Assembly (NCBI RefSeq): GCF_001984175.1
Contig: NZ_MTQP01000061.1
Location: 1 to 64,000 of the forward strand
From: Saccharothrix sp. ALI-22-I
Lineage (GTDB): Bacteria > Actinomycetota > Actinomycetes > Mycobacteriales > Pseudonocardiaceae
Reading direction: 5' to 3'
DNA: 64,000 nt
Positions 1 through 9,800 of the stretch are shown here, piece by piece (the first letter of the stretch is position 1; each line of letters begins with the position of its first letter). Below the pieces are notes generated by a model. It worked only from the letters and a program-made list of their open reading frames with translations. It was not told the origin of the DNA and made no database searches. The translations under genes and the position numbers were made by a program.

Positions 1-289
1 GCGACATGAGCCGCGACGATCTCACCGATCGAATGCCCCGCCACGAAATCCGGCCGCACACCCCACGACTCCACCAACCGGAACAACGCCACCTCGACCG
101 CGAACAACGCCGGCTGCGCCCACCCCGTCCGCTCCAAACCCTCACCCGAAGCAATCACCTCACGCAACGACCCACCCACCAACGGGTCCAACACCGCGCA
201 CACCTCGTCCAACGCAACCCCGAACACCGGGAACACCTCAGCCAACCCCACACCCATGCCCGCCCGCTGCGAACCCTGACCCGTGAACA
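1..289. repeat. Duplicated AT block, identical to 4885-5173
   Basis: The 289 bases at the left edge match 4885-5173 without a mismatch by eye, and the match ends at 290 versus 5174. Both lie in AT domains (modules 5 and 4). A shorter near-identical copy of the same block (about 4761-5036 against 9711-9986, roughly two mismatches) sits in the module 3 AT. Identity at silent sites points to recent gene conversion or module duplication. Confidence 0.85.
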
Positions 290-3200
290 GGAACCCGGTC
301 CGGCCGTCCGGGGCGAGGGCGGGCTCGATCGCGGCCAGTTCGTCGCGCCGGACCACCGAGGCGCGGTAGGGCAGAGCGGACCGCTTGGTGGCCAGGGTGA
401 AGGCGACGTCCACATCGGACTCGTCCACCTCGGCCAGCCGGTCCGCCAGCTCCCGCACGGCCTCCGGGGTCTTGCCCGACAGCACCCACGGCGCGACCGG
501 CAACGTGACCTCGGCGGCCGCTTCCCGCTCGGCCGGGAACTGCTCGATGATGACGTGCGCGTTGGTGCCGCTGATGCCGAACGACGACACGGCGGCTCGG
601 CGCGGGCGGTCCACCGCCGGCCACTCGCGGGCCTCGGTGAGCAGTTCCACCGCGCCCGCGTCCCAGTCGACGTGCTCGGACGGCCGGTCCAGGTGCAAGG
701 TCTTGGGGAGCACACCGTGCCGCATGGCCTCGATCATCTTGATCACGCCGCCCACTCCCGCGGACGCCTGGGCATGACCGATGTTCGACTTCAACGACCC
801 CAGGTACAACGGCGTCTCACGATCCTGACCGTAGGTCGCCAACAACGCCTGCGCCTCGATCGGATCACCGAGCACCGTGCCCGTGCCGTGTGCCTCCACC
901 GCGTCCACCTCCGACGGACGCAGACCGGCGACGGCCAACGCCGCACGGATCACCCGCTCCTGCGACGGACCATTCGGCGCGGTCAAACCGTTGGACGCAC
1001 CATCCTGATTGACCGCACTGCCACGCAACACCGCCAACACACGATGGCCGTTGCGCCGGGCATCCGACAAACGCTCCAACAACAACAGACCGACGCCCTC
1101 GGACCACCCCGTGCCACTCGCATCGGCCGAGAACGACCGACAGCGCCCGTCCGCGGCCAGCCCGCGCAACCGGGAGAACTCGACGAACGCGGTCGGCGTC
1201 GACATCACCGTCACACCGCCCGCCAACGCCAGATCACACTCACCCACCCGCAACGCCTGCGCGGCCAGGTGCAGCGACACCAACGACGACGAGCACGCCG
1301 TGTCCACCGTGACGGCCGGTCCCTCGAACCCGAACGCGTAGGACACCCGGCCGGAGGCGACGCTGCCGAGCGTGCCGCTCGCCAGGTACCCCTCCAGGTC
1401 CTCGGGGATCCCGGCCAGGTTGGAGCCGTAGTCGTGGTACATCACGCCGGCGAACACGCCGGTGCGCGAACCGCGCAGCCCGGCCGGGTCCACCCCCGCG
1501 TTCTCCAGGCTCTCCCAGGCCGTCTCCAGCAGCAGTCGCTGCTGCGGGTCCGTCGCCAGCGCCTCCCGCGGCGACATGCCGAAGAACCCGGCGTCGAACA
1601 GGTCCGCGTCGTGCAGGAAACCGCCCTCGCGCGAGTAGGACGTGCCGACGTGGTCCGGGTCCGGGTCGTACAGGTCGGGCCAGCCGCGGTTGGTCGGGAA
1701 CGGCGAGATCGCGTCCACACCGCCTGCGACGAGGTCCCACAGCCCACGCGGCGACCGCACGCCGCCGGGATAGCGGCACGCCATGCCGACGATGACGACC
1801 GGGTCGTCGTCCTTCGCGGCCACGGAGCCGGCGACCACTTCGCGCGCACCGCCGAACAGCTCGTCGGACAGGTGCCTGGCCAGCGCGGCGGGCGACGGGT
1901 GGTCGAACACCAGGGTGGTCGGCAACCGCAGGCCCGCGGCGGCGTTGAGCTGGTTGCGCAGCTCCACGGCGGTCAGCGAGTCGAACCCCAGCTCCTGGAA
2001 CGCCCGCCCGGCCGGGACCGAGGCCGCGTCGGCGTGGCCGAGCACGGCGGCCACCTGGCCGCGGACCAGGTCCACCAGGACCCGGTCGCGCTCGGCGGGC
2101 GCGAGCCCGGCTAGCCGGTCGGCGAGGGAACTCGCGGTCCGACGCGCACGGCGGGTCACCGGTGCCAGGCCGCGCAGGATGACCGGGGTGGCCTCACCCA
2201 GCCCGCGCACCGTCGCCAGGTCGACGCCGGTGATGGTGACCACCGGCGCGTCCACGGCGAGTGCGGCATCGAACGAGGCCAGGGCGTCCGCGGTGGACAG
2301 CGCGAGCAGGCCTGCCTTCCCGATCCGCTTGACGTCCACGTCGGCCAGTTGGTCGGTGATGTCGCTGGTCTGCGCCCACAGGCCCCACGCCAGCGAGGTG
2401 GCGGGCAGGCCCAGTGCCCGCCGGTGCACGGCCAGCCCGTCGAGGAACGTGTTGGCCGCCGCGTAGTTGGCCTGCCCGGCGTTCCCCAGTTGGCCCGCGA
2501 GCGAGGAGTACAGCACGAACGCGGACAGGTCGAGGTCCGCCGTGGCCTCGTGCAGGTTCCAGGCCGCGTCCACCTTGGGCCGGAGCACCGCCTCGACCTG
2601 CTCGTCGGTCAGCGACCCGAGCACGCCGTCCGCGAGCACGCCCGCCGTGTGCACGACGGCCTTGACCGGGTGCCGCGCCACGAGCGCGACGAGCGCGGCG
2701 CGGTCGGCGACGTCGCAGGCGGCGAAGGTGACGGTCGAGCCGAGACCGGTCAGCTCGCTCTCCAGCCCGGCCGCTCCCGGCGCCGCCGCGCCACGCCTGC
2801 CGACCAGCAGCAGGTCGGTGGCGCCGTGCTCGGCCACCAGGTGCCGCGCCAGCCCCGCGCCCAACGCGCCGGTGCCGCCGGTGATCAGCACCGTGCCGTC
2901 GGCGAACGGTGTGCCCGCGGCCCGCCCGGCGGGCCGTAGCCGACTCAGCCGGGGCACCCGGATCCGGCCGTCGCGCAACGACAACTGGGGCTCACCGGAC
3001 GCGAGCGCCGACTCCAGGACGTCCCGGGACGCGGCGGTGTCGTCGGTCTCCACGACCACGACCCGGCCCGGCTGCTCGGTCTGCGCCGTGCGCACCAGGC
3101 CGTGCACCGCCGCGTGCGCCAACACGTCCGCGCGGGTCACCACGACCAACTGCCCGTCACGGTCCTCGGCGAGCCGGTCGCGCACCAGTGCCAGGGCCTC

Positions 3201-6200
3201 CCGGGTGGCGGTGTGGGTCGCCGCGACGACGTCGTCCGTAGTGGGCAGGCCGATCGGCACGACGTCGAACACTGCGCCCGTCGGCGTGCCGCCGGTGATC
3301 GGGGTCCAGCCCAGCTCGAACAGGGTGTCGCGACCGGACTCGAACGGTCGCAGCGCCAGCGACTCCACGGCCGCCACCGGCGTGCCGAGTCCGTCGGCGA
3401 ACACCATCGCCACCGACTCCGGTCCGGTCGGGGTGATCCTGGCCCGCAGGGCGGTCGCACCGGGCGTCACCACGGTCACGCCCGACCACGAGAACGGCAG
3501 CAGCGCGGGCCGGTCCGGGTCGGCCACACCGGGCAGCAACGGGTGGGCGGCGGCGTCGAGCAGCGCCGGGTGCACCGCGAACAGCGCGGCCTCGGCGCGG
3601 GCCGACTCGGGCAGCGCCACCTCGGCGAACAGCTCGTCGTCGCGCCGCCACAGCCGGCGCAGGCCGCGGAACACCGGCCCGTACTCGTAGCCATCCTCGG
3701 CGACGCGTTCGTAGACGTCACGCAGGTCGACCTCGGCCGCTCCCTCGGGCGGCCACACCACCAGGTCCGCGGTGACGGGCGCGTCGGCCGCGGCCAGCAC
3801 GCCGGTCGCGTGGTGCCGCCACGCGTGGCCCGCCGGGCGCGCGTGCAGGTCCAGCGAGCGCCTGCCCTGCTCGTCGGCCTCGCCCACGAGCACCTGGACC
3901 TGCACCCCGCCGCCCTCGGGCAGCACGAGCGGCGCGGTGACGGTCAGCTCCTCGACCCGGTCGAGGTCGACCTCGGCGGCGGCGGCCAGCGCCAGTTCCA
4001 GCAACGCCGTGCCGGGCACGACGACCGCGCCCGCGATCCGGTGCTCGCCGAGCCAGCCTTCGGTGGTCAGCCGACCGGTGAGCACGACCGGGCCGCCGGC
4101 CACGACCTCGACCACCGCGCCGAGCAACGGGTGGTCCGCCGCGTCGAGACCGGCCGCCGCGACGTCGCCGGCGCCGGTGGTGGGGCGCAGCCAGTAGCTG
4201 TCGCGCTGGAACGGGTAGGTGGGCAGCGGCACGCGCTTGGCACCGGTGCCCGCGAAGAACGCCTCCCAGTCGACGTCCACGCCACGGGCGTGCAGCGCGC
4301 CGACGGCCGCGACGGCGGTCTCCGCCTCGGGACGGCCCGCGCGCAGCAGCGGCACGCCGTCCCCCGCCATCGCCGACAGCACGCCGTCCGGCCCCAGCTC
4401 GACCAACGTGGTCACGCCCCGCGCGCGCAGGGTGTCCACGGCATCGGCGAAGCGGACCTCGCGGCGGACCTGCTCGACCCAGTAGCCGGGCTCGGTCAGC
4501 CGGTCGGCGAGCGCACCGGTGACCGTGGAGACCACCGGCACCGCTGGCCGGTGGTAGGTCAGGCCCTCCGCGACCCGCCGGAACTCCCCGAGCATCGGGT
4601 CCATGTGAGCGGAGTGGAACGCGTGACCGACGGCGAGCCGCTTGGTGCGACGGCCCTGCTGCTCGAACGTCGCCACGGCAGCGAGCACGGCGTCCTCGTC
4701 ACCGGAGAGCACGACCGCTTCGGGGCCGTTGACCGCAGCGATGGAGACCCGGTCGCCCAGCAGCGGCCGGACTTCGTCCTCAGTGGCCCGCACGGCGACC
4801 ATCGCGCCACCACCGGGCAGGTCCTGCATCAACCGACCACGCGCCGCCACCAACGTCGCCGCATCCTCCAACGACAACACCCCCGCGACATGAGCCGCGA
4901 CGATCTCACCGATCGAATGCCCCGCCACGAAATCCGGCCGCACACCCCACGACTCCACCAACCGGAACAACGCCACCTCGACCGCGAACAACGCCGGCTG
5001 CGCCCACCCCGTCCGCTCCAAACCCTCACCCGAAGCAATCACCTCACGCAACGACCCACCCACCAACGGGTCCAACACCGCGCACACCTCGTCCAACGCA
5101 ACCCCGAACACCGGGAACACCTCAGCCAACCCCACACCCATGCCCGCCCGCTGCGAACCCTGACCCGTGAACACGAACGCGGTCCGGCCGGTGACGCGGG
5201 TGGCCGGGGTGACCGCGTCGAGGCCCGCGAGCGGGGTGTCCCGGCCGGCGGCAACGACGACGGAAGCTCGGCTGTCCTGCGCGGCGCGCGTGGTGGCCAG
5301 GGAGAACGCCACGTCCAGCGGGCTCAGGTCCGGTCGGGCGACGACGAAGTCGCGCAGCCGTTCGGCCTGGGCGCGCAACGCCGGTGGCGTGGGGGCCGAC
5401 AGCACCCACGGCAGCACCGGGAGGCCGGCCCGCGCGACGACGGGCTCCGGGACGGTCGGCGGGGCCTGCTCGACGATGACGTGCGCGTTGGTGCCGCTCA
5501 CACCGAACGCCGACACACCCGCCCGGCGCGGGCGGTCGGTCGGCGGCCACGGCCGGTTCCCGGTCAGCAACTCGACCGACCCCGCGGACCAGTCCACGAA
5601 CGGCGTCGGCTCGCTGACGTGCAGGGTCCTGGGCAGGGTGGCGTCGCGGACGGCCATCACCGCCTTGATCACGCCGCCGACGCCCGCCGCCGCCACCGAG
5701 TGGCCGATGTTCGACTTCAGCGAACCCAGGTAGAGCGGGGTCGGCCGGTCCCGGCCGTAGGTGTTCACCAGCGCGGTGGCCTCGATCGGGTCGCCCAGTC
5801 GGGTCGCCGTGCCGTGCGCCTCGACCAAGTCCACGTCCACTGTGGACAGTCGCGCGTCGGCCAGGGCGGCGTTGATCACCCGTTCCTGCGACGGACCGTT
5901 CGGTGCCGTCAAGCCGTTCGACGCGCCGTCCTGGTTGACCGCACTACCCCGCACGACGGCGAGCACGCGATGGCCGTTGCGCTGAGCATCCGACAACCGC
6001 TCCAGCAACAGCAGACCGACGCCCTCGGACCACCCCGTGCCACTCGCATCGGCCGAGAACGACCGACAGCGGCCGTCCGCGGCCAGCCCGCGCTGGCGCG
6101 AGAAGTCGACGTAGCCGCCGGGGTGGCCGTAGACGGTGGCGCCGCCGGCCACCGCGAAGGCGGATTCGCCCCGCCGCAGGGACTGCGCCGCCAGGTGCAG

Positions 6201-6830
6201 CGCCACCAGCGACGACGAGCACGCCGTGTCCACGGTGATCGCCGGTCCCTCGAACCCGAACGTGTAGGACAGCCGACCGGACGCGACGCTGCCAAGCTTG
6301 CCCGTCATCAGGTAGCCCTCCAGCTCCTGCGGGCCGTCCAGGCCGAGATAGGTCTGCTCGCCCATCCCGACGAACACGCCGGTGGAGCTGCCGCGCAGGG
6401 CCGTCGGGTCGAGGCCGGCCCGCTCGAACAGCTCCCACGCGGTCTCCAGCAGCACCCGCTGCTGCGGGTCCATCGACAGCGCCTCGCGGGGCGAGATGCC
6501 GAAGAACCCCGCGTCGAACGCCGTGGCGTCGGCGATGAAGCCGCCCCGCCTGGTGTACGAGGTGCCGAGGTGCGCCGGGTCGGGGTCGTAGAGCCCGGCC
6601 ACGTCCCACCCGCGGTCCTCCGGCCAGTCGGTGGTCCCGTCCCGACCGTCCAGCACCAGCTGCCACAGGTCCTCGGGCGAGGACACGCCACCGGGGTAGC
6701 GGCAGGCCATCGCGACGATCGCGATCGGCTCCGTGCCGCCGGACTCCAGCTCCGCGATCCGCTGACGCGCCTTCTTCAGGTCGGCCGTCACCCACTTCAG
6801 GTACTCGACCATCTTCTCTTCGTTGGACAT
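1..6830 (-). CDS. Type I modular PKS, modules 4 and 5 (3' end beyond window)
   Basis: Third PKS subunit. It is open from ATG at 6830 (GGAG upstream) to base 1, so about 2276 residues are visible and the C-terminus is missing. Order: a short N-terminal helix (MVEYLKW region) that looks like a docking domain, KS (Cys204), AT (GHSIGE Ser639, HAFH malonyl signature), DH (His930 in a complete HxxxGxxxxP motif, later LLDAAAH), KR (active-site Tyr1456, LAD at the LDD position), ACP (Ser1618), then module 5 KS (Cys1846) and the start of its AT (Ser2267). Module 4 should condense malonyl and leave a double bond. The AT specificity, reductive domains and release domain of module 5 are unseen. It begins 22 bp after the preceding PKS gene, in the same operon. 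The catalytic codons checked along its length all fall in one frame. Confidence 0.95.
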   Translation of the reverse strand, partial: MSNEEKMVEYLKWVTADLKKARQRIAELESGGTEPIAIVAMACRYPGGVSSPEDLWQLVLDGRDGTTDWPEDRGWDVAGLYDPDPAHLGTSYTRRGGFIADATAFDAGFFGISPREALSMDPQQRVLLETAWELFERAGLDPTALRGSSTGVFVGMGEQTYLGLDGPQELEGYLMTGKLGSVASGRLSYTFGFEGPAITVDTACSSSLVALHLAAQSLRRGESAFAVAGGATVYGHPGGYVDFSRQRGLAADGRCRSFSADASGTGWSEGVGLLLLERLSDAQRNGHRVLAVVRGSAVNQDGASNGLTAPNGPSQERVINAALADARLSTVDVDLVEAHGTATRLGDPIEATALVNTYGRDRPTPLYLGSLKSNIGHSVAAAGVGGVIKAVMAVRDATLPRTLHVSEPTPFVDWSAGSVELLTGNRPWPPTDRPRRAGVSAFGVSGTNAHVIVEQAPPTVPEPVVARAGLPVLPWVLSAPTPPALRAQAERLRDFVVARPDLSPLDVAFSLATTRAAQDSRASVVVAAGRDTPLAGLDAVTPATRVTGRTAFVFTGQGSQRAGMGVGLAEVFPVFGVALDEVCAVLDPLVGGSLREVIASGEGLERTGWAQPALFAVEVALFRLVESWGVRPDFVAGHSIGEIVAAHVAGVLSLEDAATLVAARGRLMQDLPGGGAMVAVRATEDEVRPLLGDRVSIAAVNGPEAVVLSGDEDAVLAAVATFEQQGRRTKRLAVGHAFHSAHMDPMLGEFRRVAEGLTYHRPAVPVVSTVTGALADRLTEPGYWVEQVRREVRFADAVDTLRARGVTTLVELGPDGVLSAMAGDGVPLLRAGRPEAETAVAAVGALHARGVDVDWEAFFAGTGAKRVPLPTYPFQRDSYWLRPTTGAGDVAAAGLDAADHPLLGAVVEVVAGGPVVLTGRLTTEGWLGEHRIAGAVVVPGTALLELALAAAAEVDLDRVEELTVTAPLVLPEGGGVQVQVLVGEADEQGRRSLDLHARPAGHAWRHHATGVLAAADAPVTADLVVWPPEGAAEVDLRDVYERVAEDGYEYGPVFRGLRRLWRRDDELFAEVALPESARAEAALFAVHPALLDAAAHPLLPGVADPDRPALLPFSWSGVTVVTPGATALRARITPTGPESVAMVFADGLGTPVAAVESLALRPFESGRDTLFELGWTPITGGTPTGAVFDVVPIGLPTTDDVVAATHTATREALALVRDRLAEDRDGQLVVVTRADVLAHAAVHGLVRTAQTEQPGRVVVVETDDTAASRDVLESALASGEPQLSLRDGRIRVPRLSRLRPAGRAAGTPFADGTVLITGGTGALGAGLARHLVAEHGATDLLLVGRRGAAAPGAAGLESELTGLGSTVTFAACDVADRAALVALVARHPVKAVVHTAGVLADGVLGSLTDEQVEAVLRPKVDAAWNLHEATADLDLSAFVLYSSLAGQLGNAGQANYAAANTFLDGLAVHRRALGLPATSLAWGLWAQTSDITDQLADVDVKRIGKAGLLALSTADALASFDAALAVDAPVVTITGVDLATVRGLGEATPVILRGLAPVTRRARRTASSLADRLAGLAPAERDRVLVDLVRGQVAAVLGHADAASVPAGRAFQELGFDSLTAVELRNQLNAAAGLRLPTTLVFDHPSPAALARHLSDELFGGAREVVAGSVAAKDDDPVVIVGMACRYPGGVRSPRGLWDLVAGGVDAISPFPTNRGWPDLYDPDPDHVGTSYSREGGFLHDADLFDAGFFGMSPREALATDPQQRLLLETAWESLENAGVDPAGLRGSRTGVFAGVMYHDYGSNLAGIPEDLEGYLASGTLGSVASGRVSYAFGFEGPAVTVDTACSSSLVSLHLAAQALRVGECDLALAGGVTVMSTPTAFVEFSRLRGLAADGRCRSFSADASGTGWSEGVGLLLLERLSDARRNGHRVLAVLRGSAVNQDGASNGLTAPNGPSQERVIRAALAVAGLRPSEVDAVEAHGTGTVLGDPIEAQALLATYGQDRETPLYLGSLKSNIGHAQASAGVGGVIKMIEAMRHGVLPKTLHLDRPSEHVDWDAGAVELLTEAREWPAVDRPRRAAVSSFGISGTNAHVIIEQFPAEREAAAEVTLPVAPWVLSGKTPEAVRELADRLAEVDESDVDVAFTLATKRSALPYRASVVRRDELAAIEPALAPDGRTGFLFTGQGSQRAGMGVGLAEVFPVFGVALDEVCAVLDPLVGGSLREVIASGEGLERTGWAQPALFAVEVALFRLVESWGVRPDFVAGHSIGEIVAAHV
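4885..5173. repeat. Duplicated AT block, copy in module 4
   Basis: Partner of the block at 1-289. On the coding strand it favours G- and T-ending codons (TTG, GTG, GGT) while flanking PKS sequence is strongly C-ending, so the patch stands out by base use as well as by identity. Confidence 0.85.
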
Positions 6831-6852
6831 CGCTGCTATCTCCAGGTGCCGA

Positions 6853-9800
6853 TCAGGCGGACCGGTCGGCGCCGCGACCGAGCTCGTTGTCGATGAAGTC
6901 GAACAGCTCGCCGGCGGAGGCCGATTCGAGCTCGATCGAGGGAGCGTCCGCCGGCGGCCGGCCCCACTCGGAGGTCCAGCGCGACAGGATCGTGCGCAGC
7001 CGCCGGGTGATCTCCCCGCGCCGGTCGTCCTCCCTGGCGACGCCGTCGAGCAACGCCTCCAGCCGGTCCAGCCCGGACAGCACCGGCTCGGCCGCCTCCG
7101 GTGCGAGGACGCCGAGGACGTGCCCGGTGAGCTCCGCGGGCGTCGGGTGGTCGAAGACCAGCGTCGCCTGGAGCGCCACGCCGGTGGCGGTGGTCAGCCG
7201 GTTGCGCAGTTCGACCGAGGTGAGCGAGTCGAACCCCAGGTCCCGGAACGGTCGGTGCTCCCCGATCGCCGCCGGGTCCTGCTGCCCGAGGACGGCCGCC
7301 ACCTCGCGGCGGACCAGGTCCAGCACGGCGGCACGGCGCTCGTCGCCGGCCAGCCCGGCCAGGCGCGCGGCCAGCGTCCCGGCCCGCTCGTCGCCCGCTT
7401 CGCGCCGCCGCGGCGCCACGACTCCGCGCAACGGGACCGGCGCACGGTCCGCCGCCCGCAGGGCGACGACGTCGACCGGCGCGGCCACGACCACCGGGTG
7501 TCCGGCGTCCACCGCCGCGTCGAGCAGGCCGAGCAGTTCCCCGTCGGCGACCGGCGGGAAGCCCACCGCGCCTTCCCGCGGGCCGAACGCGATCGAGACC
7601 GCTGGGAGCCCGCGGGCCGCGCGGTGCCGGGCCAGCGCGTCGGCGAACGAGGCGGCGGCGGCGAAACCGGCCCGGCCCGGAGCCCCGAGCACGCCCGCCG
7701 TCGAGGAGAACACCACGAACAGCCCGGCGTCGGGCAGCAGTTCGTGCAGCCGCCAGGCGTCGTCCACGTTCGGCTTGAGCGCCGCGGCCAACCGCTCGGG
7801 CGTGATGTCCGCCAGCGGGCCGTCGTCCGGCACTCCCCCGGTGTGCACGACCGCGGTCGGCCGGTGCTCGGCCACCACCTCGGCCAGCTCGCCCCAGGTG
7901 GCGTGCACGGTCTCGGCGTTCCAAGTGTCGGAGTCCGCTGCGCCCACGTCGACCAGCACGACCTTCCGCACGCCGTGCACGCTGACCAGGTGGCGGGCGA
8001 CTAGTACGCCCAGGCCACCCGTGACCAGCGCCGTCCCGCCCCAGGCAACCTCACCCGTGACCGGTTCGACCGGTTCGACGGCGGTCAACCGGGGTGCGAA
8101 CACCCGCCCGCCGCGCACCGCGACCTGCGGCTCGCCGGACAGGACCACGTCGCCGTCGGTGTCCACGAGGACCAGGCGGCCCTCGGGCAACTCCGACTGC
8201 GCCGAACGCAACAGGCCCCACGCGGCGGCAGCGGCGAGGTCCACGTCCTCGTCGGCCACCGCGACACCACCCGCGGTCACCACGACCAGCGGTTCGGACC
8301 GTTCCCGCACCAGCTCCAACGCCCGCAGCACGGCGGCGTGGGCGGCGGCCACCGGGTCACCCGTCCCGATCTCCAGGTGGACGACCTCTCCCCCGGTGGC
8401 CGGTTCGGCCGGGACGTGGGTCCACGTCAGAGTCCGCAACGGCGACCCGGCGGCGAACCGCTCGACCGGGATGTCGCGGAACCCGACCGCCTCGGCGGTG
8501 AGCACCGGCCGACCGGCGGCGTCGGTGAGCACGAGGGTCACGGTGTCGTCGGCGACCTGCCGCACGCGCACCTCGACGGCCTCGGCGTGCGCGGCGTGCA
8601 GCCGCACCCCGCGCCAGCTGCCGGGCACCCGGACCGTCGCGCCGGTGGCAGTGGTCGGCACCGCCAGGTCGAGGAGCGCCGGGTGCAGGCCGTACGCGGC
8701 GGCTTCGCCCGTGATCGCCTCGGGCAGGCGCACCGGGGTGCCGTCAGCCGTGATCACTGGCTCGTCGCCACCGCGGGCGGCGAGCACACCGGTGGCGTGG
8801 GCGGTCCACGCCGCGTCGTCGTCCGGCCGCGCGTAGACGGTGAAGGTCCGCCTGCCGTCGGGGGCGGGCGCGTCCACCGACACCTGCACCTGCGCCGGGA
8901 GGGTCAGCGGACGGTCGGTGTCCAGTTCCGCCAGCACCGGCGTGCCGACCTGGTCACCGGCGTGGATCGCCATCTCCACGAAGGCAGCGGGCGGCACGGC
9001 CAAGTGGTCGGCCAGCCAGGACCGGGCCTCGATCGTGCTGGTGAACAGCACCCGTCCCGAGCCGGCGACGGCGGTGGCCGGGCCGAGCAGAGGGTGTCCG
9101 GACGCCCGCGCCGCGGCGGGCGCGGACTCCAGCCAGTACCGCTCATGCTGGAACGGGTAGGTCGGCAGGTCCACTCGCCGTGCGCCCGCGCCGCGGAAGA
9201 ACGCCGGCCAGTCCACGGCCACGCCGCGACCGTGCAGCACGCCCAGTGCCGCGGCGGCCGTCTCGGCCTCCGGCCTGGCGCGGCGCAGCAACGGCACCGC
9301 GACCGCCGCGTCGGTCACGGCGGGCACCATCGCCGACAGCACCGCGTCCGGACCGAGCTCGACCAGCGTCGTGACGCCTCGCCGCACCAGGGTGCGCACC
9401 GCGTCGCCGAACCTGACCGGGCGGCGCACCTGCTCCACCCAGTGGTCCGGGCTGGTCAGCTTCCCGTCGGTTTCGCCGGTCAGGGTGGAGACGACCGGGA
9501 CGGCGGGCTCGTGGTAGGTCAGCGACTCGGCCACGGCGGCGAACGGGACCAGCATGGGGTCCATGCGCGCGGAGTGGAACGCGTGACCGACGGCGAGCCG
9601 CCGGGAACGGGCACCGAGCACCCCGACGACCCTCAGCACGGCGTCCTCGCCACCGGAGAGCACCACCGACTCGGGGCCGTTGACCGCCGCGATGTCCACG
9701 CCCGGCGTCAACAGCGGCCGGACTTCGTCCTCAGTGGCCCGCACGGCGACCATCGCGCCACCACCGGGCAGGTCCTGCATCAACCGACCACGCGCCGCCA

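Noticed and set aside
3102..6896. 1264-codon plus-strand open frame antisense to the PKS
   Set aside because: A shadow of the minus-strand PKS created by GC-rich third positions. It has no ribosome binding site and its Arg/His/Gln-rich text matches no family; the opposite strand carries clear KS-AT-DH-KR-ACP motifs.
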